From JAFDWR01 sp038216655 (GTDB taxonomy: Bacteria; Armatimonadota; Fimbriimonadia; Fimbriimonadales; Fimbriimonadaceae): 64,000 bases of DNA. Under the pieces are notes generated by a model. The model saw only the letters and a list, made by a program, of their open reading frames with translations, had not been told where the DNA came from and did not search any database. The stretch spans positions 1-64,000 of the forward strand of contig JBBQPZ010000014.1 in assembly GCA_038216655.1 (NCBI GenBank), written 5' to 3'. Position numbers and translations under genes: made by a program. This document shows, one piece after another, positions 45,818-54,411 of the stretch. Each line of letters starts with the position of its first letter. Positions within the stretch are counted from its first letter, which is position 1.

Positions 45818-47635
45818 TTGGCGAAAACGATTGAACTGAAGCCCGAAGAAATTTTTGCTCGCTCCTACGTGGACCGACTGATCCTTGAGAAACTCACGGA
45901 AATGGAATCCGCGGTCAAGCTCGGTGAGCTTGCCGACCAGCTTTCCGGCGACGGGATCGGCCTGTCGACGGTGAAATCGCTGCTCGCCTCCAATCCGGAA
46001 GCGTTTGCCTACCACGAGCGAAAGTGGGTTCCTGCCGCGCGCATTGCGAGCATGGGCCGTCCGTTCAACGAGGCGATCCGCCTTATCGTTCACGGCTTCG
46101 GTGGTCCGATGCCGTTCGAACTCGTCGCCCAAGAGCTTGCCCGCTCCCGCCACGAAGATGTCGACGGTCTCCGCCCGCGCCTCGAGCGCATTATCGAGCG
46201 TGATGCCCAGTTTCTCATGACCCCCGATGAGCGCGTTTCGCTCGTCGCCTGGGGCTTTGCTGCTACTTCTGAGACTCCGGAGCGCGCGTTCGCACTTAAC
46301 AACGTGGACGCTGCGGAAGTTGAGGCGTTGACCAAGAAGCTCGGCAAGTTCGACTGGCGCACCGAAGACGCTTTCTCCCGCGCCGTGCAGGCTGCCGCCC
46401 CGATCTCCCTGAAGGTCCTTGGTGCCGCCGCTTGGATGGCGATGAACCCGGCCGACCCGCGGTCGCCGCAGATTTACGACGCCAAGGAGTTCTACTCTCA
46501 CGTCACAGGCGTGTCCGGCTATGTGCTCGCGCCCAACGGCATTATCTATCCCGAATCGGAAGCCAAGAAGTGGGTCGTCACCGCGACGCGCCTCGCCGAC
46601 AAGCTCGCTCCGACGGTCGAGATGGAAGACGCCGCCCCGATCGAAATGAAGACCGAGGACACAGCTCGCATGGTCGAGCGCATTCTCGCTTCCACCGATA
46701 CGGTCGTGGCCACCAAGCTTCTCGAAGAGTTTTACGAGATCACGCCTTCGACGCGGACGTTCCCGGACGACCTCGCCAACGTAATGACTGCGCTCAAGGC
46801 GGACGCACGGGTCCAATGGGTTGGCGGCGATCGCTTCCGCAAGGCGGGCGACCTCCCCGACTTCATCAACAGCGTGCCCGAGCCGTTCTTCTTCGTACAG
46901 ACGGAGAACGTCGACGAGGAAGGCGAACTGATCGACGTCGAACTTACGGACGAGGGTCTCAGCTCCTCACTCCGCAAGCTGCTCGTTCACCCGCTTGCGA
47001 TGGACGTGCTTGACGAGGATCCGATGCCGGCTCCGAAGACCACTCCGGAGAGCCTGCGCTTGGTGCTCAAGTCGATCCACCGTGAGCTGGGCACGTTCCC
47101 GCTCGCGCAGTTCCCGAACGACTGGATCTCCGCCAATCCGAAGCTTCAGGATCTGATCCTAATCGATCCGACCGGGCGCGAGTTGCAGGTCTGGGTCAAC
47201 CACGAGGCTCGCCTCATCTACAACTTCTTCGACTGGTGGTTCGAGCAGCCGGTCGAGAGTGGCGCGGTCTTCACGCTGACCACGACCCCGAGGGCAAACG
47301 TCCTTGAGTTCAACTGGATGGACCAGCCGGACCCGGTCGTTTACATCTCCTCGCAGCGAATGGAAGAACTCCGAACGCTGGGAGCCGAGGCGGAAGGGAA
47401 GAGCACCCTCGATCTGTTGATCCTCACGATGGGTCACTGGCCGAAGGGCGCGGATTACCTCACGATCCTCGCTGAACTGAACGTGGCCCGCCGCGTCAGT
47501 CGCCGCCTAGTCGCCTCGTTGCTTTCGAGCTACGTTTGCTTCTACCAGCGCTCCGGCTCGCCGGTCTGGCACTTCGATCCGAAGAAGGTCGAGCAAGGCT
47601 TCGACAAGACGAAGAAGAAGTTCATCAAGAAGTAG
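45818..47635 (+). CDS. Large protein of unknown function with winged-helix-like segments
   Basis: A 605-residue soluble protein that I cannot assign. The first 60 residues (SYVDRLILEKLTEMESAVKLGELADQLS, by position) look like a winged helix, and similar helical blocks recur near 85-130 and 180-220. The C-terminal part has LLILTMGHWPKGADYLTILAELNVAR, another winged-helix-like unit, and a basic tail ending KKKFIKK. Tandem winged helices suggest DNA or RNA binding. The start is TTG with GAGG seven bases upstream. High use of preferred C/G-ending codons suggests strong expression. Confidence 0.7.
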   Translation: MAKTIELKPEEIFARSYVDRLILEKLTEMESAVKLGELADQLSGDGIGLSTVKSLLASNPEAFAYHERKWVPAARIASMGRPFNEAIRLIVHGFGGPMPFELVAQELARSRHEDVDGLRPRLERIIERDAQFLMTPDERVSLVAWGFAATSETPERAFALNNVDAAEVEALTKKLGKFDWRTEDAFSRAVQAAAPISLKVLGAAAWMAMNPADPRSPQIYDAKEFYSHVTGVSGYVLAPNGIIYPESEAKKWVVTATRLADKLAPTVEMEDAAPIEMKTEDTARMVERILASTDTVVATKLLEEFYEITPSTRTFPDDLANVMTALKADARVQWVGGDRFRKAGDLPDFINSVPEPFFFVQTENVDEEGELIDVELTDEGLSSSLRKLLVHPLAMDVLDEDPMPAPKTTPESLRLVLKSIHRELGTFPLAQFPNDWISANPKLQDLILIDPTGRELQVWVNHEARLIYNFFDWWFEQPVESGAVFTLTTTPRANVLEFNWMDQPDPVVYISSQRMEELRTLGAEAEGKSTLDLLILTMGHWPKGADYLTILAELNVARRVSRRLVASLLSSYVCFYQRSGSPVWHFDPKKVEQGFDKTKKKFIKK

Positions 47636-47718
47636 AAACCGGGGTGTTAGGTGTTTGGTGTTAGGTTCAAAAGGCCAACCGAATTCCTAACACCTCACAC
47701 CTCACACTTTCCACGCGG

Positions 47719-47724
47719 TATAAT
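47719..47724 (+). promoter_or_regulatory. -10 box (TATAAT) of rpsT
   Basis: A perfect TATAAT 19 bases before the rpsT ATG, with no convincing -35. Just upstream, 47645-47710 holds an imperfect inverted repeat (GGTGTTAGG ... CCTAACACC) that may end the preceding transcript. Confidence 0.55.
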
Positions 47725-47743
47725 CCTGCACCTAACCTGAACC

Positions 47744-48019
47744 ATGGCTAATAAGAAATCGAGTAAGAAAGATCTGCGACGCATCGCGAAGCGAAGCGTG
47801 GCTAACAAGCAGATCAAGACATCGCTGAAGACCTACGTCAAGAAGGTCCGCGTGGCCGCTGCCGCTGGCGATGCGCCCGCGACGACCACGGCGCTCACCA
47901 CCGCGGTGAAGATGCTGGATAAGGCCGTGCAGAAAGGTGTCATCCACCGCAACGCCGCCGCCCGCCGCAAGAGCCGAGCTGCAAAGGCCGCAAACAAGGC
48001 CGTCGCCGCCAAGGCGTAG
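47744..48019 (+). CDS. rpsT: 30S ribosomal protein S20
   Basis: A 91-residue, lysine/alanine-rich helical protein that binds the 5' and 3' minor domains of 16S rRNA. MANKKSSKKDLRRIAKRSVAN and KMLDKAVQKGVIHRNAAARRKSR are the family blocks. It has its own TATAAT box and a strong terminator, so it is monocistronic. Confidence 0.97.
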   Translation: MANKKSSKKDLRRIAKRSVANKQIKTSLKTYVKKVRVAAAAGDAPATTTALTTAVKMLDKAVQKGVIHRNAAARRKSRAAKAANKAVAAKA

Positions 48020-48033
48020 CCTCTCAAGCTTCG

Positions 48034-48070
48034 ACAGCCCCGGGTCCTTTTGGACTCGGGGCTGTTTTGT
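48034..48070 (+). terminator. Rho-independent terminator of rpsT
   Basis: A 14-base stem with one mismatch (48034-48047 with 48052-48065), four-base TTTT loop, then TTTTG. It lies 14 bases after the rpsT stop. Confidence 0.88.
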
Positions 48071-48707
48071 GTTTGGTCGCGCGGTTCGGTGACTTTGGCT
48101 TGTTCGTCATCCTGAGTAGGCTGGCACAGTTCACTTGTCTTCTTCGGACTCATTGTTCGGGCTCTCTGTGTAGCCGCGTGTCCTAGCCCACGTAATTCCA
48201 ATTTCGGTTCTGGGGATCCGGGGTCCTTCGACTCGCAAACTCGCTCAGGATGACGGATAGAGGAGACAAATGAACTGTGTCAGCCTACTGAGTAGGTTGT
48301 CAACCTTCATTTGTCTCCTCTATCCGTCATCCAGCGAAGCGCCGAGCCCCAGCGAAGGCAGCGAAGTCGAAGGATACTCAGTCCAGTCTCCGACTCTCTG
48401 CGAACGCGACGGTTCGCTAAGTCGGAAGCTTTGTCAGTGATCCTTCGACTGCGTCGACTCGCTAAGGCTCGTGGACTCCGCTCTGGATGACGGACCCAAA
48501 AGAAGGACAAATGGAGCTTGATAGGCTACTGAGCGGAGTGCCGAGATTAAGCTAAGGCACGTAGTCGAAGGACCCTGGATCCTAACCCCGTACTTCCAAT
48601 CGGGTTAAGGGAATTAGAGATCCTTCGACTGCGAAACCCTTCGCCAAGGCTCGGTTTTCCGCTCTGGATAACGGAGTCGTTGACTCCAACTCAGACTCAG
48701 ATTCGGA
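48071..48707. repeat. Island of dispersed palindromic repeats, no gene
   Basis: About 640 bases without a coding region. 48211-48256 is a family 2 copy. 48248-48274 and 48306-48332 form a perfect 27-base inverted repeat around a TACTGAGTAGG core. Related copies (GATCCTTCGACTGCG...CTCTGGATGACGG) are near 48438-48492 and 48610-48672, and a TCATCCTGAGTAGG stretch near 48109. A short GACTCCAACTCAGACTCAGA microsatellite ends the island. Confidence 0.85.
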
Positions 48708-49460
48708 CTACGGAGTAGCCGTCCCGTCCGCCGCGATGTCGGCGCGGACGTCTTCGCAGGTCAGCTCATGAGCCGCGTCGTGAGCGGCGGCTTCGGCGGC
48801 CTCTTCCTTGGCTTCGCGACGCGCCTTGAATATCTCGAAGATGATCGGCAGGACGGTCACCCCGATCATCGCCAGCATGGCGAGCACGAAGTTGTCCTTG
48901 ACCGCGGGAATCTGACCGAAGAGGTATCCGGCACCGACGCAGACCCATACCCACAGCAAAGCACCAAGCGAACTGAACTTGATAAAGGTCTTGAAGGGCA
49001 TTTCACCCATGCCCGCGACGAAGGGTGAGAAGGTGCGGACGATGGGAACCCAGCGCGCCAGCATGACGGTCTTGGGGCCGTATTTCTCAAAGAACTTATG
49101 CGTCTTGGCAAGATTGGCGGGGCTCAGGAACTTGACGCGTTTGCTCTCGCAAAGTCGGCGTCCAAGGGTCTTGCCGATGTGGTAGTTCACCGTGTCGCCC
49201 AAGATGGGAGCCAAAGTGAATGTGATGAGCACGATGTAGATGTTGAGCGGCTCAGGGACGTTCGGGGTCGCGTGGCAGAAAACACCGGCGGCAAACAGGA
49301 GCGTGTCACCCGGAAGAAATGGGGTGATCACCAGACCGGTCTCCGCGAAGAGAATCGCGCAGAGAATCACGTACGCGAGGGGGCCCTGGTCGGCAATGAG
49401 ATGGCCAACATGACTGTCGATCGTCATGAGCCAGTGGAACGCGTGCCGCAGAAACTCCAT
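48708..49460 (-). CDS. DedA family membrane protein
   Basis: A 250-residue DedA/SNARE-associated family protein. Family blocks are LFAETGLVITPFLPGDTLLF, a membrane re-entrant GDTVNYHIGKTLGRR, the conserved FFEKYGPKTVMLARWVPIVRTF and FVAGMGEMPFKTF (each within the helices), and two later membrane helices. DedA proteins are thought to flip polyprenyl phosphate or phospholipids. The C-terminus has an extra charged, alanine/glutamate-rich tail of about 45 residues. Confidence 0.93.
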   Translation of the reverse strand: MEFLRHAFHWLMTIDSHVGHLIADQGPLAYVILCAILFAETGLVITPFLPGDTLLFAAGVFCHATPNVPEPLNIYIVLITFTLAPILGDTVNYHIGKTLGRRLCESKRVKFLSPANLAKTHKFFEKYGPKTVMLARWVPIVRTFSPFVAGMGEMPFKTFIKFSSLGALLWVWVCVGAGYLFGQIPAVKDNFVLAMLAMIGVTVLPIIFEIFKARREAKEEAAEAAAHDAAHELTCEDVRADIAADGTATP

Positions 49461-49538
49461 AGGTGGTCCAGCTATTGTGTCTCAGAGCAACGGTGAATTA
49501 CTTTTCATCGTGCCCTGAGACCCGAAAGCCCGCAACGG

Positions 49539-49859
49539 CTAGGTAAAAGAGACTATCTCGATTTCGAAGATCAGCGTCGCGTTCGGTGGGATCACCCCAC
49601 CGGCACCGCGGGCGCCATATCCGAACTCGGATGGAATCGTGATGCGACGCTTGCCGCCAGCTTTCATTCCGAGCACCCCCATGTCGAACCCTCGGATCAC
49701 CTGACCCGAGCCGACACGGAACGAGAACGGCTCGTTGCGCGAGTACGAGCTGTCGAACTCCTTCCCACTCTCGAGAGAACCGCGATAGTGCATGGAGACG
49801 GTGTGACCGTCTTTGACCTCGGGGCCGTCGCCCGGGGCGAGTTCTTCGATTTCAATCAC
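49539..49859 (-). CDS. FKBP-type peptidyl-prolyl isomerase
   Basis: A 106-residue single-domain FKBP. VSMHYRGSLESGKEFDSSY, FRVGSGQVIRGFDMGVLGMK, the GKRRITIPSEFGYG active strand and VIPPNATLIFEIE are complete. It has no signal peptide, so it is cytoplasmic. I use the GTG ending at 49859, which overlaps the upstream stop as GTGA and has GGGGGAG five bases before it. An ATG at 49883 is possible. Confidence 0.92.
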   Translation of the reverse strand: MIEIEELAPGDGPEVKDGHTVSMHYRGSLESGKEFDSSYSRNEPFSFRVGSGQVIRGFDMGVLGMKAGGKRRITIPSEFGYGARGAGGVIPPNATLIFEIEIVSFT

Positions 49860-50560
49860 TGGTTCTCCCCCACGACGCGCCAAAGCTCGAACTTCAGGGC
49901 CATATTGGGCGGGATGGGACCACGGCCCCCCGGGCCATAGGCGAGCGCGGACGGGATAATCACCGTGCGCTTTTCGTCCATCTTCATTCCTTCGAGTCCC
50001 TGGGTGAAACCCGCGATCAGGCGGGTCGTGCCGATCGTGACCTTGAGCGGCTGCTTGCGGTCGTAGCTGTTATCGAAGCCCGTGCCGTTAAGGTAACTGC
50101 CTCGATAGTGGACGAAGATGGTGTCGCCCGTCTTGGCTCCTGCGCCAGTGCCCGGCTTAGTTGTCGACATGGTGATGGCGGGCTTGGCCCCCTTCTTGTC
50201 GATTCGGTACAGTTCGATCTCGAACTTGAGCGTCGACTTGGGAGGGATCGGACCACTGCCCGCATCGCCGTAGGCCATCTCGCTGGGGATCACGAGGCTT
50301 CGCTTGCCGCCGACGCGCATCCCGGCCATGCCCTTGTCCCAGCCAGGGATCACTTGGCCCGCACCAAGCTCAAAGGCGAAAGGAGCGCCGCCCTTCGAGG
50401 AGTCGAACTTCGTGCCGCTGAGAAGTGTGCCAGTGTAGTCGACGACCAGCAGGTCCCCGGCTTGGGCAGGAGCACCCTTGCCGACGACGATATCCTTGAT
50501 CTCGAGCTTGGCGGGTCCGTGCATCACGAGCGATGCAAGGAAAAGTGTCGCAATTTGCAT
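49856..50560 (-). CDS. Exported protein with two FKBP domains
   Basis: A 234-residue protein with a short hydrophobic N-terminus (MQIATLFLASLVMHG) and two tandem FKBP domains. Domain 1 spans about 18-118 (LVVDYTGTLLSGTKFDSS, PGWDKGMAGMRVGGKR). Domain 2 spans about 130-230 (FVHYRGSYLNGTGFDNSY, GFTQGLEGMKMDEKR). With the next gene this makes three FKBP domains in one operon. The start has no Shine-Dalgarno but a TAGACT box (50567-50572) six bases upstream, so it is probably leaderless. Confidence 0.9.
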   Translation of the reverse strand: MQIATLFLASLVMHGPAKLEIKDIVVGKGAPAQAGDLLVVDYTGTLLSGTKFDSSKGGAPFAFELGAGQVIPGWDKGMAGMRVGGKRSLVIPSEMAYGDAGSGPIPPKSTLKFEIELYRIDKKGAKPAITMSTTKPGTGAGAKTGDTIFVHYRGSYLNGTGFDNSYDRKQPLKVTIGTTRLIAGFTQGLEGMKMDEKRTVIIPSALAYGPGGRGPIPPNMALKFELWRVVGENQ

Positions 50561-50641
50561 GGTGCGAGTCTACCGAACCTGTTCTTCTCGCCGGGATTCC
50601 GGTTAAGCTATTGTCAGGCAATTGCGCCGGAGGGAAGGATT

Positions 50642-51241
50642 ATGAAGAAGGGATTTCTACTTGCGGGAGTGGCACTCATCGCACTTTACGGCTGTAAGCA
50701 CGAGGACACATTTACCGACGCCAACGGCAACAAGGTCACCGTCGACGGCAATGGAGCCAACGGCGGCAAGATGACGTTCGACGACGGCAAGGGTGGCAAG
50801 ACCACGATCGACGCCAGTGGCGACGGGAAGTCGGTAACTATCGATGATGGCAAGGGCGGTAAGTCAACGATGGGGGCGACCACCGTCACCGAGGCTGAGC
50901 TTGGCGTGCCTTACTACCCTGGTTCCAAGGCTGCGGATAACGGCGATCTGAAGATGGATTCTGCCGACACTTCCAGTTACACCTCGATCCATGACACGAG
51001 CGACGGCCCTCAGAAGGTCGTCGACTTCTACAAGGCGGAATTCGAGAAGGCAGGCTTCAAAGTCGCTGGCAGCATGGTGTCGGGCGAAATCGGCACGATC
51101 TCTGGCACGAAGGGCGAGAACGAGCAGGTCTCGGCCACCTGTACCCACGACAAGGACAAGAACGTCAACAAGGTGATGATCTCGCACACCACCAAGAAGG
51201 GCGGCGCGGCAAGCACTCCGTCCGCTTCGCCTTCGCCCTAG
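50642..51241 (+). CDS. Lipoprotein with D-G-K-G-G repeats
   Basis: A 199-residue lipoprotein. The lipobox is ALYGC (cysteine about residue 18). Residues 25-80 are short repeats of the kind MTFDDGKGGKTTID and VTIDDGKGGKSTM, probably a small beta-solenoid. A C-terminal alpha/beta domain includes VVDFYKAEFEKAGFKVAGS, resembling a domain common in exported bacterial proteins of unknown role. The Shine-Dalgarno GGAGGGAAGG is strong. It is divergent from the FKBP operon. Confidence 0.8.
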   Translation: MKKGFLLAGVALIALYGCKHEDTFTDANGNKVTVDGNGANGGKMTFDDGKGGKTTIDASGDGKSVTIDDGKGGKSTMGATTVTEAELGVPYYPGSKAADNGDLKMDSADTSSYTSIHDTSDGPQKVVDFYKAEFEKAGFKVAGSMVSGEIGTISGTKGENEQVSATCTHDKDKNVNKVMISHTTKKGGAASTPSASPSP

Positions 51242-51252
51242 CGTACGGCTGG

Positions 51253-51540
51253 ACCTCTTCCTCTTGCCGGATTTTGTGCCGGGAGGAGGAAGGGGTAGGG
51301 GATGGAGGTTCCGGGAGCTTTGGCAGGGGTGGCACGGTCTGCTCGGGTTTGCAATGTCCCTGGTCAATGCAACAGCGACCGTCTGAGGAGATTCAAGGTT
51401 CAGCGCCCGAGCAGACCGTGCCGCCCCTCTCCCCGGATTGCGCTCCGCGGACCGAAGCAGGCAATTTCACGTTCCCGGAATCTCCACCCCCTGACCCCTC
51501 CTCTTCCGGCGCACAATCATCGCCGCAAGAGGAGGGGAAC
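51253..51540. repeat. Long nested palindrome (about 290 bases), possible MITE
   Basis: Outer arms 51253-51318 and 51471-51540 are imperfect reverse complements over about 65 bases. Inner arms 51326-51347 and 51406-51427 match over 22 bases with one G-T. The whole gap between the lipoprotein gene and the metH stop folds as one structure. No protein is encoded. Confidence 0.8.
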
Positions 51541-51542
51541 TC

Positions 51543-53489
51543 CTATCCAGCCGTTGCGTATTCTCGTCGGTCGAACACGAGGTCCGAGGCGATCTTCCAG
51601 ACGTCCGGCTGGATTCGATTCTCCGGCTGGATCTTGCTGAAGTGCACGATCGCGCTGGTCAGGCCGACCTCAAGCGCGTAGTGGAGGAACGCCGAGTTCA
51701 GAATTTGTCGCAACGCTGGCTTCAGTCCGAAGCTGACATTTGAGACGCCGAGGATCGTGTTCGCTCGTGGGTGGCGCTTCTTGAGCTCCTCGATCGCTTC
51801 GATCGTTGCGATCGCCGACGCTCGGAACTCCTCGTCGCCCGACCCGAGCGTGAATGTAAGGCAGTCGATGAACAGATCGTGGTCAGGCAGACCCGCCTCG
51901 CGGGCACGGGCGAGCAATCGCTCCGCCACCGCGACCTTCTCTTCAGCCGTCTTGGCCATCCCCTTCTCGTCGATCGTGAGGGCGACCACCCCGGCCCCGT
52001 ACTTGCGGCAGAGCTTGAGGATCTTCTGCGTTCGCTCCTCGCCATCTTCGAAGTTGATGGAGTTGATGATCGGCTTGCCCGCCAAGCACTGCAAGGCGGC
52101 TTCGACGACCGGAACCTCGGTGGAGTCTATCATCAGGGGCACCGTGATGCTCTTGTTGTAATAAGAGAGCAGGGTGGTCATGTCGCGCCGCTCGTCGCGT
52201 CCGACATACGCGGTGCACACGTCAAGGATGTGCGAGCCCTCGCCTTCGAGCTCCCGAGCCAACTCGGTCAACCCCTCCCAATTCTCGTTGGCGAGCATGT
52301 CTCGGAACGCGCGCGAGCCGTTCGCGTTCGTCTTCTCGCCGACGATCAGGAAGCTTGAATCTTGGACGTACGGTTGGAACCCATATAGACTGGAGCAGCC
52401 GACTAACTTGAGGCCCGATGCCTGCTCGTCGGTCTTCATCTCGAAGTCGAAGCCGGGGAAGAGCTTACGAACCTGCTGCCAGTGGGCGTTACTCCCGTGA
52501 GAGCGTCCGCCAACTCTCTCGGCAGCCGCGCGGATATGTGCGGGGGTCGTGCCGCAGCAACCGCCTGCCAGGGCCACTCCGTGGTCGGTGACAAACGTGT
52601 CGTGCGCCTGAGCCAACTCATCAGGGGTGAGCTTATAGAGCGCCTGTCCGCGCTCCATAACCGGCAAGCCGGCGTTCGGCTGCACGGAGAGAGGTCGGGT
52701 GGAGTTTTGACCGAGGTAGCGGATGTGCGAGAGCATCTCGGTCGGGCCGGTGGCGCAGTTCATCCCGATCGCCTTGACGATGGGGAAGCACTCGAGCATG
52801 TTGACCGCGGCTCCGAGCTCCGAGCCGAGCAACATCGTCCCGGTCTGCTCCATCGTTACTTGCACGATGAGGGGGACCTGACGACCGGTTTCGGCCATCG
52901 CCCGCTCCGCGGCGACGACTCCCGCCTTGACCATGAGCAGATCCTGCAAGGTTTCCAGAAGCAACGCGTCGACGCCGCCTTCGAGGAGGCCGCGGAAGCC
53001 GTCAGCGTAAGTGCCTTCTAGCTCTTCCCAAGTCGCCTGCCCGAGAGAGATCAGCTTCGTGCCTGGTCCGAGAGCACCCGCCACGAATCGAGGCTTGGCG
53101 GTGGTCGAGTGTTTGTCCGCAGCGCGGCGCGCGACCTGGGCCGCCGCGAGAGAAAGTTCGTAGACCAGCTCGGAAATCTCGTACTCGGCGAGCACGATGC
53201 CGGTGGTGCCGAAGGTGTTGGTCTCGACGATGTCCGAGCCGGCTTCAAAGTAAGCCGAGTGGATCTTCTCGACGACTTGCGGTCGGGTTAGGACCAAGAG
53301 CTCGTTGCAGCCATCCAGGTTCTTACCGGCGAGGCGTTGGGCCGCGGCGGTCGCGACCGGACCATATGCGGCGGACGGATCAAGGACGAAATCAGTTGGA
53401 GTCAGGGAAGCCGCCTGGAGCTGAGTTCCCATCGCGCCATCCCAGATCAAAACGCGGTCGCTTAAGGCATCGAGGAACTGGGATTGCAT
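51543..53489 (-). CDS. metH: Methionine synthase, homocysteine- and methyltetrahydrofolate-binding modules only
   Basis: A 648-residue protein. The N-terminal barrel (about 1-300) binds homocysteine and zinc: LIWDGAMGTQL, GMNCATGP and GGCCGTTPAHIRA with the cysteine pair. The second barrel (about 350-640) is the pterin-binding domain: VGEKTNANGSRAFRDML, DVCTAYVGRDERRDM, PLMIDSTE and INSINFEDGE. It stops at DLVFDRREYATAG, the linker where the cobalamin-binding and reactivation domains would begin, and those are absent. The palindrome at 51253-51540 follows the stop directly. A TACAAT box ends six bases before the ATG. Confidence 0.9.
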   Translation of the reverse strand: MQSQFLDALSDRVLIWDGAMGTQLQAASLTPTDFVLDPSAAYGPVATAAAQRLAGKNLDGCNELLVLTRPQVVEKIHSAYFEAGSDIVETNTFGTTGIVLAEYEISELVYELSLAAAQVARRAADKHSTTAKPRFVAGALGPGTKLISLGQATWEELEGTYADGFRGLLEGGVDALLLETLQDLLMVKAGVVAAERAMAETGRQVPLIVQVTMEQTGTMLLGSELGAAVNMLECFPIVKAIGMNCATGPTEMLSHIRYLGQNSTRPLSVQPNAGLPVMERGQALYKLTPDELAQAHDTFVTDHGVALAGGCCGTTPAHIRAAAERVGGRSHGSNAHWQQVRKLFPGFDFEMKTDEQASGLKLVGCSSLYGFQPYVQDSSFLIVGEKTNANGSRAFRDMLANENWEGLTELARELEGEGSHILDVCTAYVGRDERRDMTTLLSYYNKSITVPLMIDSTEVPVVEAALQCLAGKPIINSINFEDGEERTQKILKLCRKYGAGVVALTIDEKGMAKTAEEKVAVAERLLARAREAGLPDHDLFIDCLTFTLGSGDEEFRASAIATIEAIEELKKRHPRANTILGVSNVSFGLKPALRQILNSAFLHYALEVGLTSAIVHFSKIQPENRIQPDVWKIASDLVFDRREYATAG

Positions 53490-53672
53490 CTCTCTATTGT
53501 AGCGCGAGGGCGAATCAGGTTCAAAACCCCGGTAAGGCTGCTGACGGTAGACCTGCTGACGGCAATGAAACCGGATATTGCAGCATCCTAGCAACGATTG
53601 CGGGATGGACACAGGCGGACCAACCAATCTCACTTCTATCGGCAGCAATGTTGCTGCGAGAAAGGGAGAGAG

Positions 53673-53768
53673 ATGATCTACAACATAGCAGTCTACGCAT
53701 TCGCAGCGGCCGCCTTACTCGGCGCCGTTGGCCTCCTCGCCGAGCGACTCAAACGCTCGGAGGAGTAA
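53673..53768 (+). CDS. 31-residue single-span membrane protein
   Basis: A small open frame starting MIYNIAVYAFAAAALLGAVG and ending AERLKRSEE: one hydrophobic helix followed by a charged cytoplasmic-type tail. AAAGGGAGAG lies just upstream of the ATG as an excellent Shine-Dalgarno, and a strong terminator starts 25 bases after the stop. Both frames of regulation point to a real gene. It resembles in size the small subunits that stabilise membrane complexes, but I see no family match. Divergent from metH. Confidence 0.7.
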   Translation: MIYNIAVYAFAAAALLGAVGLLAERLKRSEE

Positions 53769-53793
53769 GTCCGTTCCGAACCCGCATCATTCC

Positions 53794-53830
53794 GAGCCCG
53801 GGCCGATTTCGGCCGGGCTCCTTTTCTTTT
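53794..53830 (+). terminator. Rho-independent terminator of the 31-residue gene
   Basis: Stem GAGCCCG-G-GCCGA with TCGGC-CGGGCTC (one bulged base), TT loop, followed by CTTTTCTTTT. Confidence 0.9.
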
Positions 53831-54168
53831 GCTTCGGGAATTGTGATCAGCGATGGGATTTGAGATTTGAGGAGGTCTTTGCCAATTTCAAAGCCTCGAA
53901 GTTTCCTCTGACTCTAGCCCACTCCTACCCGACAGGTTCTGCGCCGATGACAAGAGCCCTGTGCGCGGGAGGGAGCCGAACTCCGGTCGGACCGACGATG
54001 TCAGCCAGGGCGGGTTTTCCTGTTTGCACTCACTCACTGCTTTACCCACGTTGGGAATCTGGGAGAGTGGGAGTTCGAGGGGGAGTTGGAGTCTGAGTTC
54101 TGATTTCTTCCCGTCACGTCTATGCGTGCTTGGGATCGGTTTTTGTCAACTGGTTGCGACGAGGATCA

Positions 54169-54411
54169 TCATTCGTTGAGGTCACGGCAAATTCGGAAAC
54201 CGATGCCTGTGCCCTCTGAGGCCAGGTAGTTGAGGGTGTCGCCCACTAAAGGTGCCGAGGCTAGAACCTCACCCAGGTTTGACATCGATCGCAAAGGCCA
54301 GAAACGGCCTCCTCCCTCACAAATGAATGGTTTGTGCGTCTTGTCCAGAGAAGGCGAAGTCTCTCTGGGGTGGGCGGGGCCCGCTACATATCCCGACCTC
54401 AGCGAAAGCCT
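54169..54411 (-). pseudogene. C-terminal remnant resembling a formylglycine-generating enzyme (SUMF1) domain
   Basis: An 80-codon minus-strand open frame with no start codon ends LASEGTGIGFRICRDLNE. This resembles the G-F-R-(hydrophobic) end of FGE-sulfatase (SUMF1/EgtB/PvdO) domains. Upstream it contains CEGGGRFWPLRSMS in the place of the RGGSW strand. A stop codon interrupts it at 54412-54414, and other frames carry CHHWIGTTTNGG- and FAEVGICSG-like pieces. It looks like a degraded gene. The family call rests on short stretches. Confidence 0.45.

Noticed and set aside
53490..53672. Cobalamin or SAM riboswitch upstream of metH
   Set aside because: Looked for conserved cores and found none. 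The TACAAT box six bases before the ATG leaves no leader for a riboswitch.
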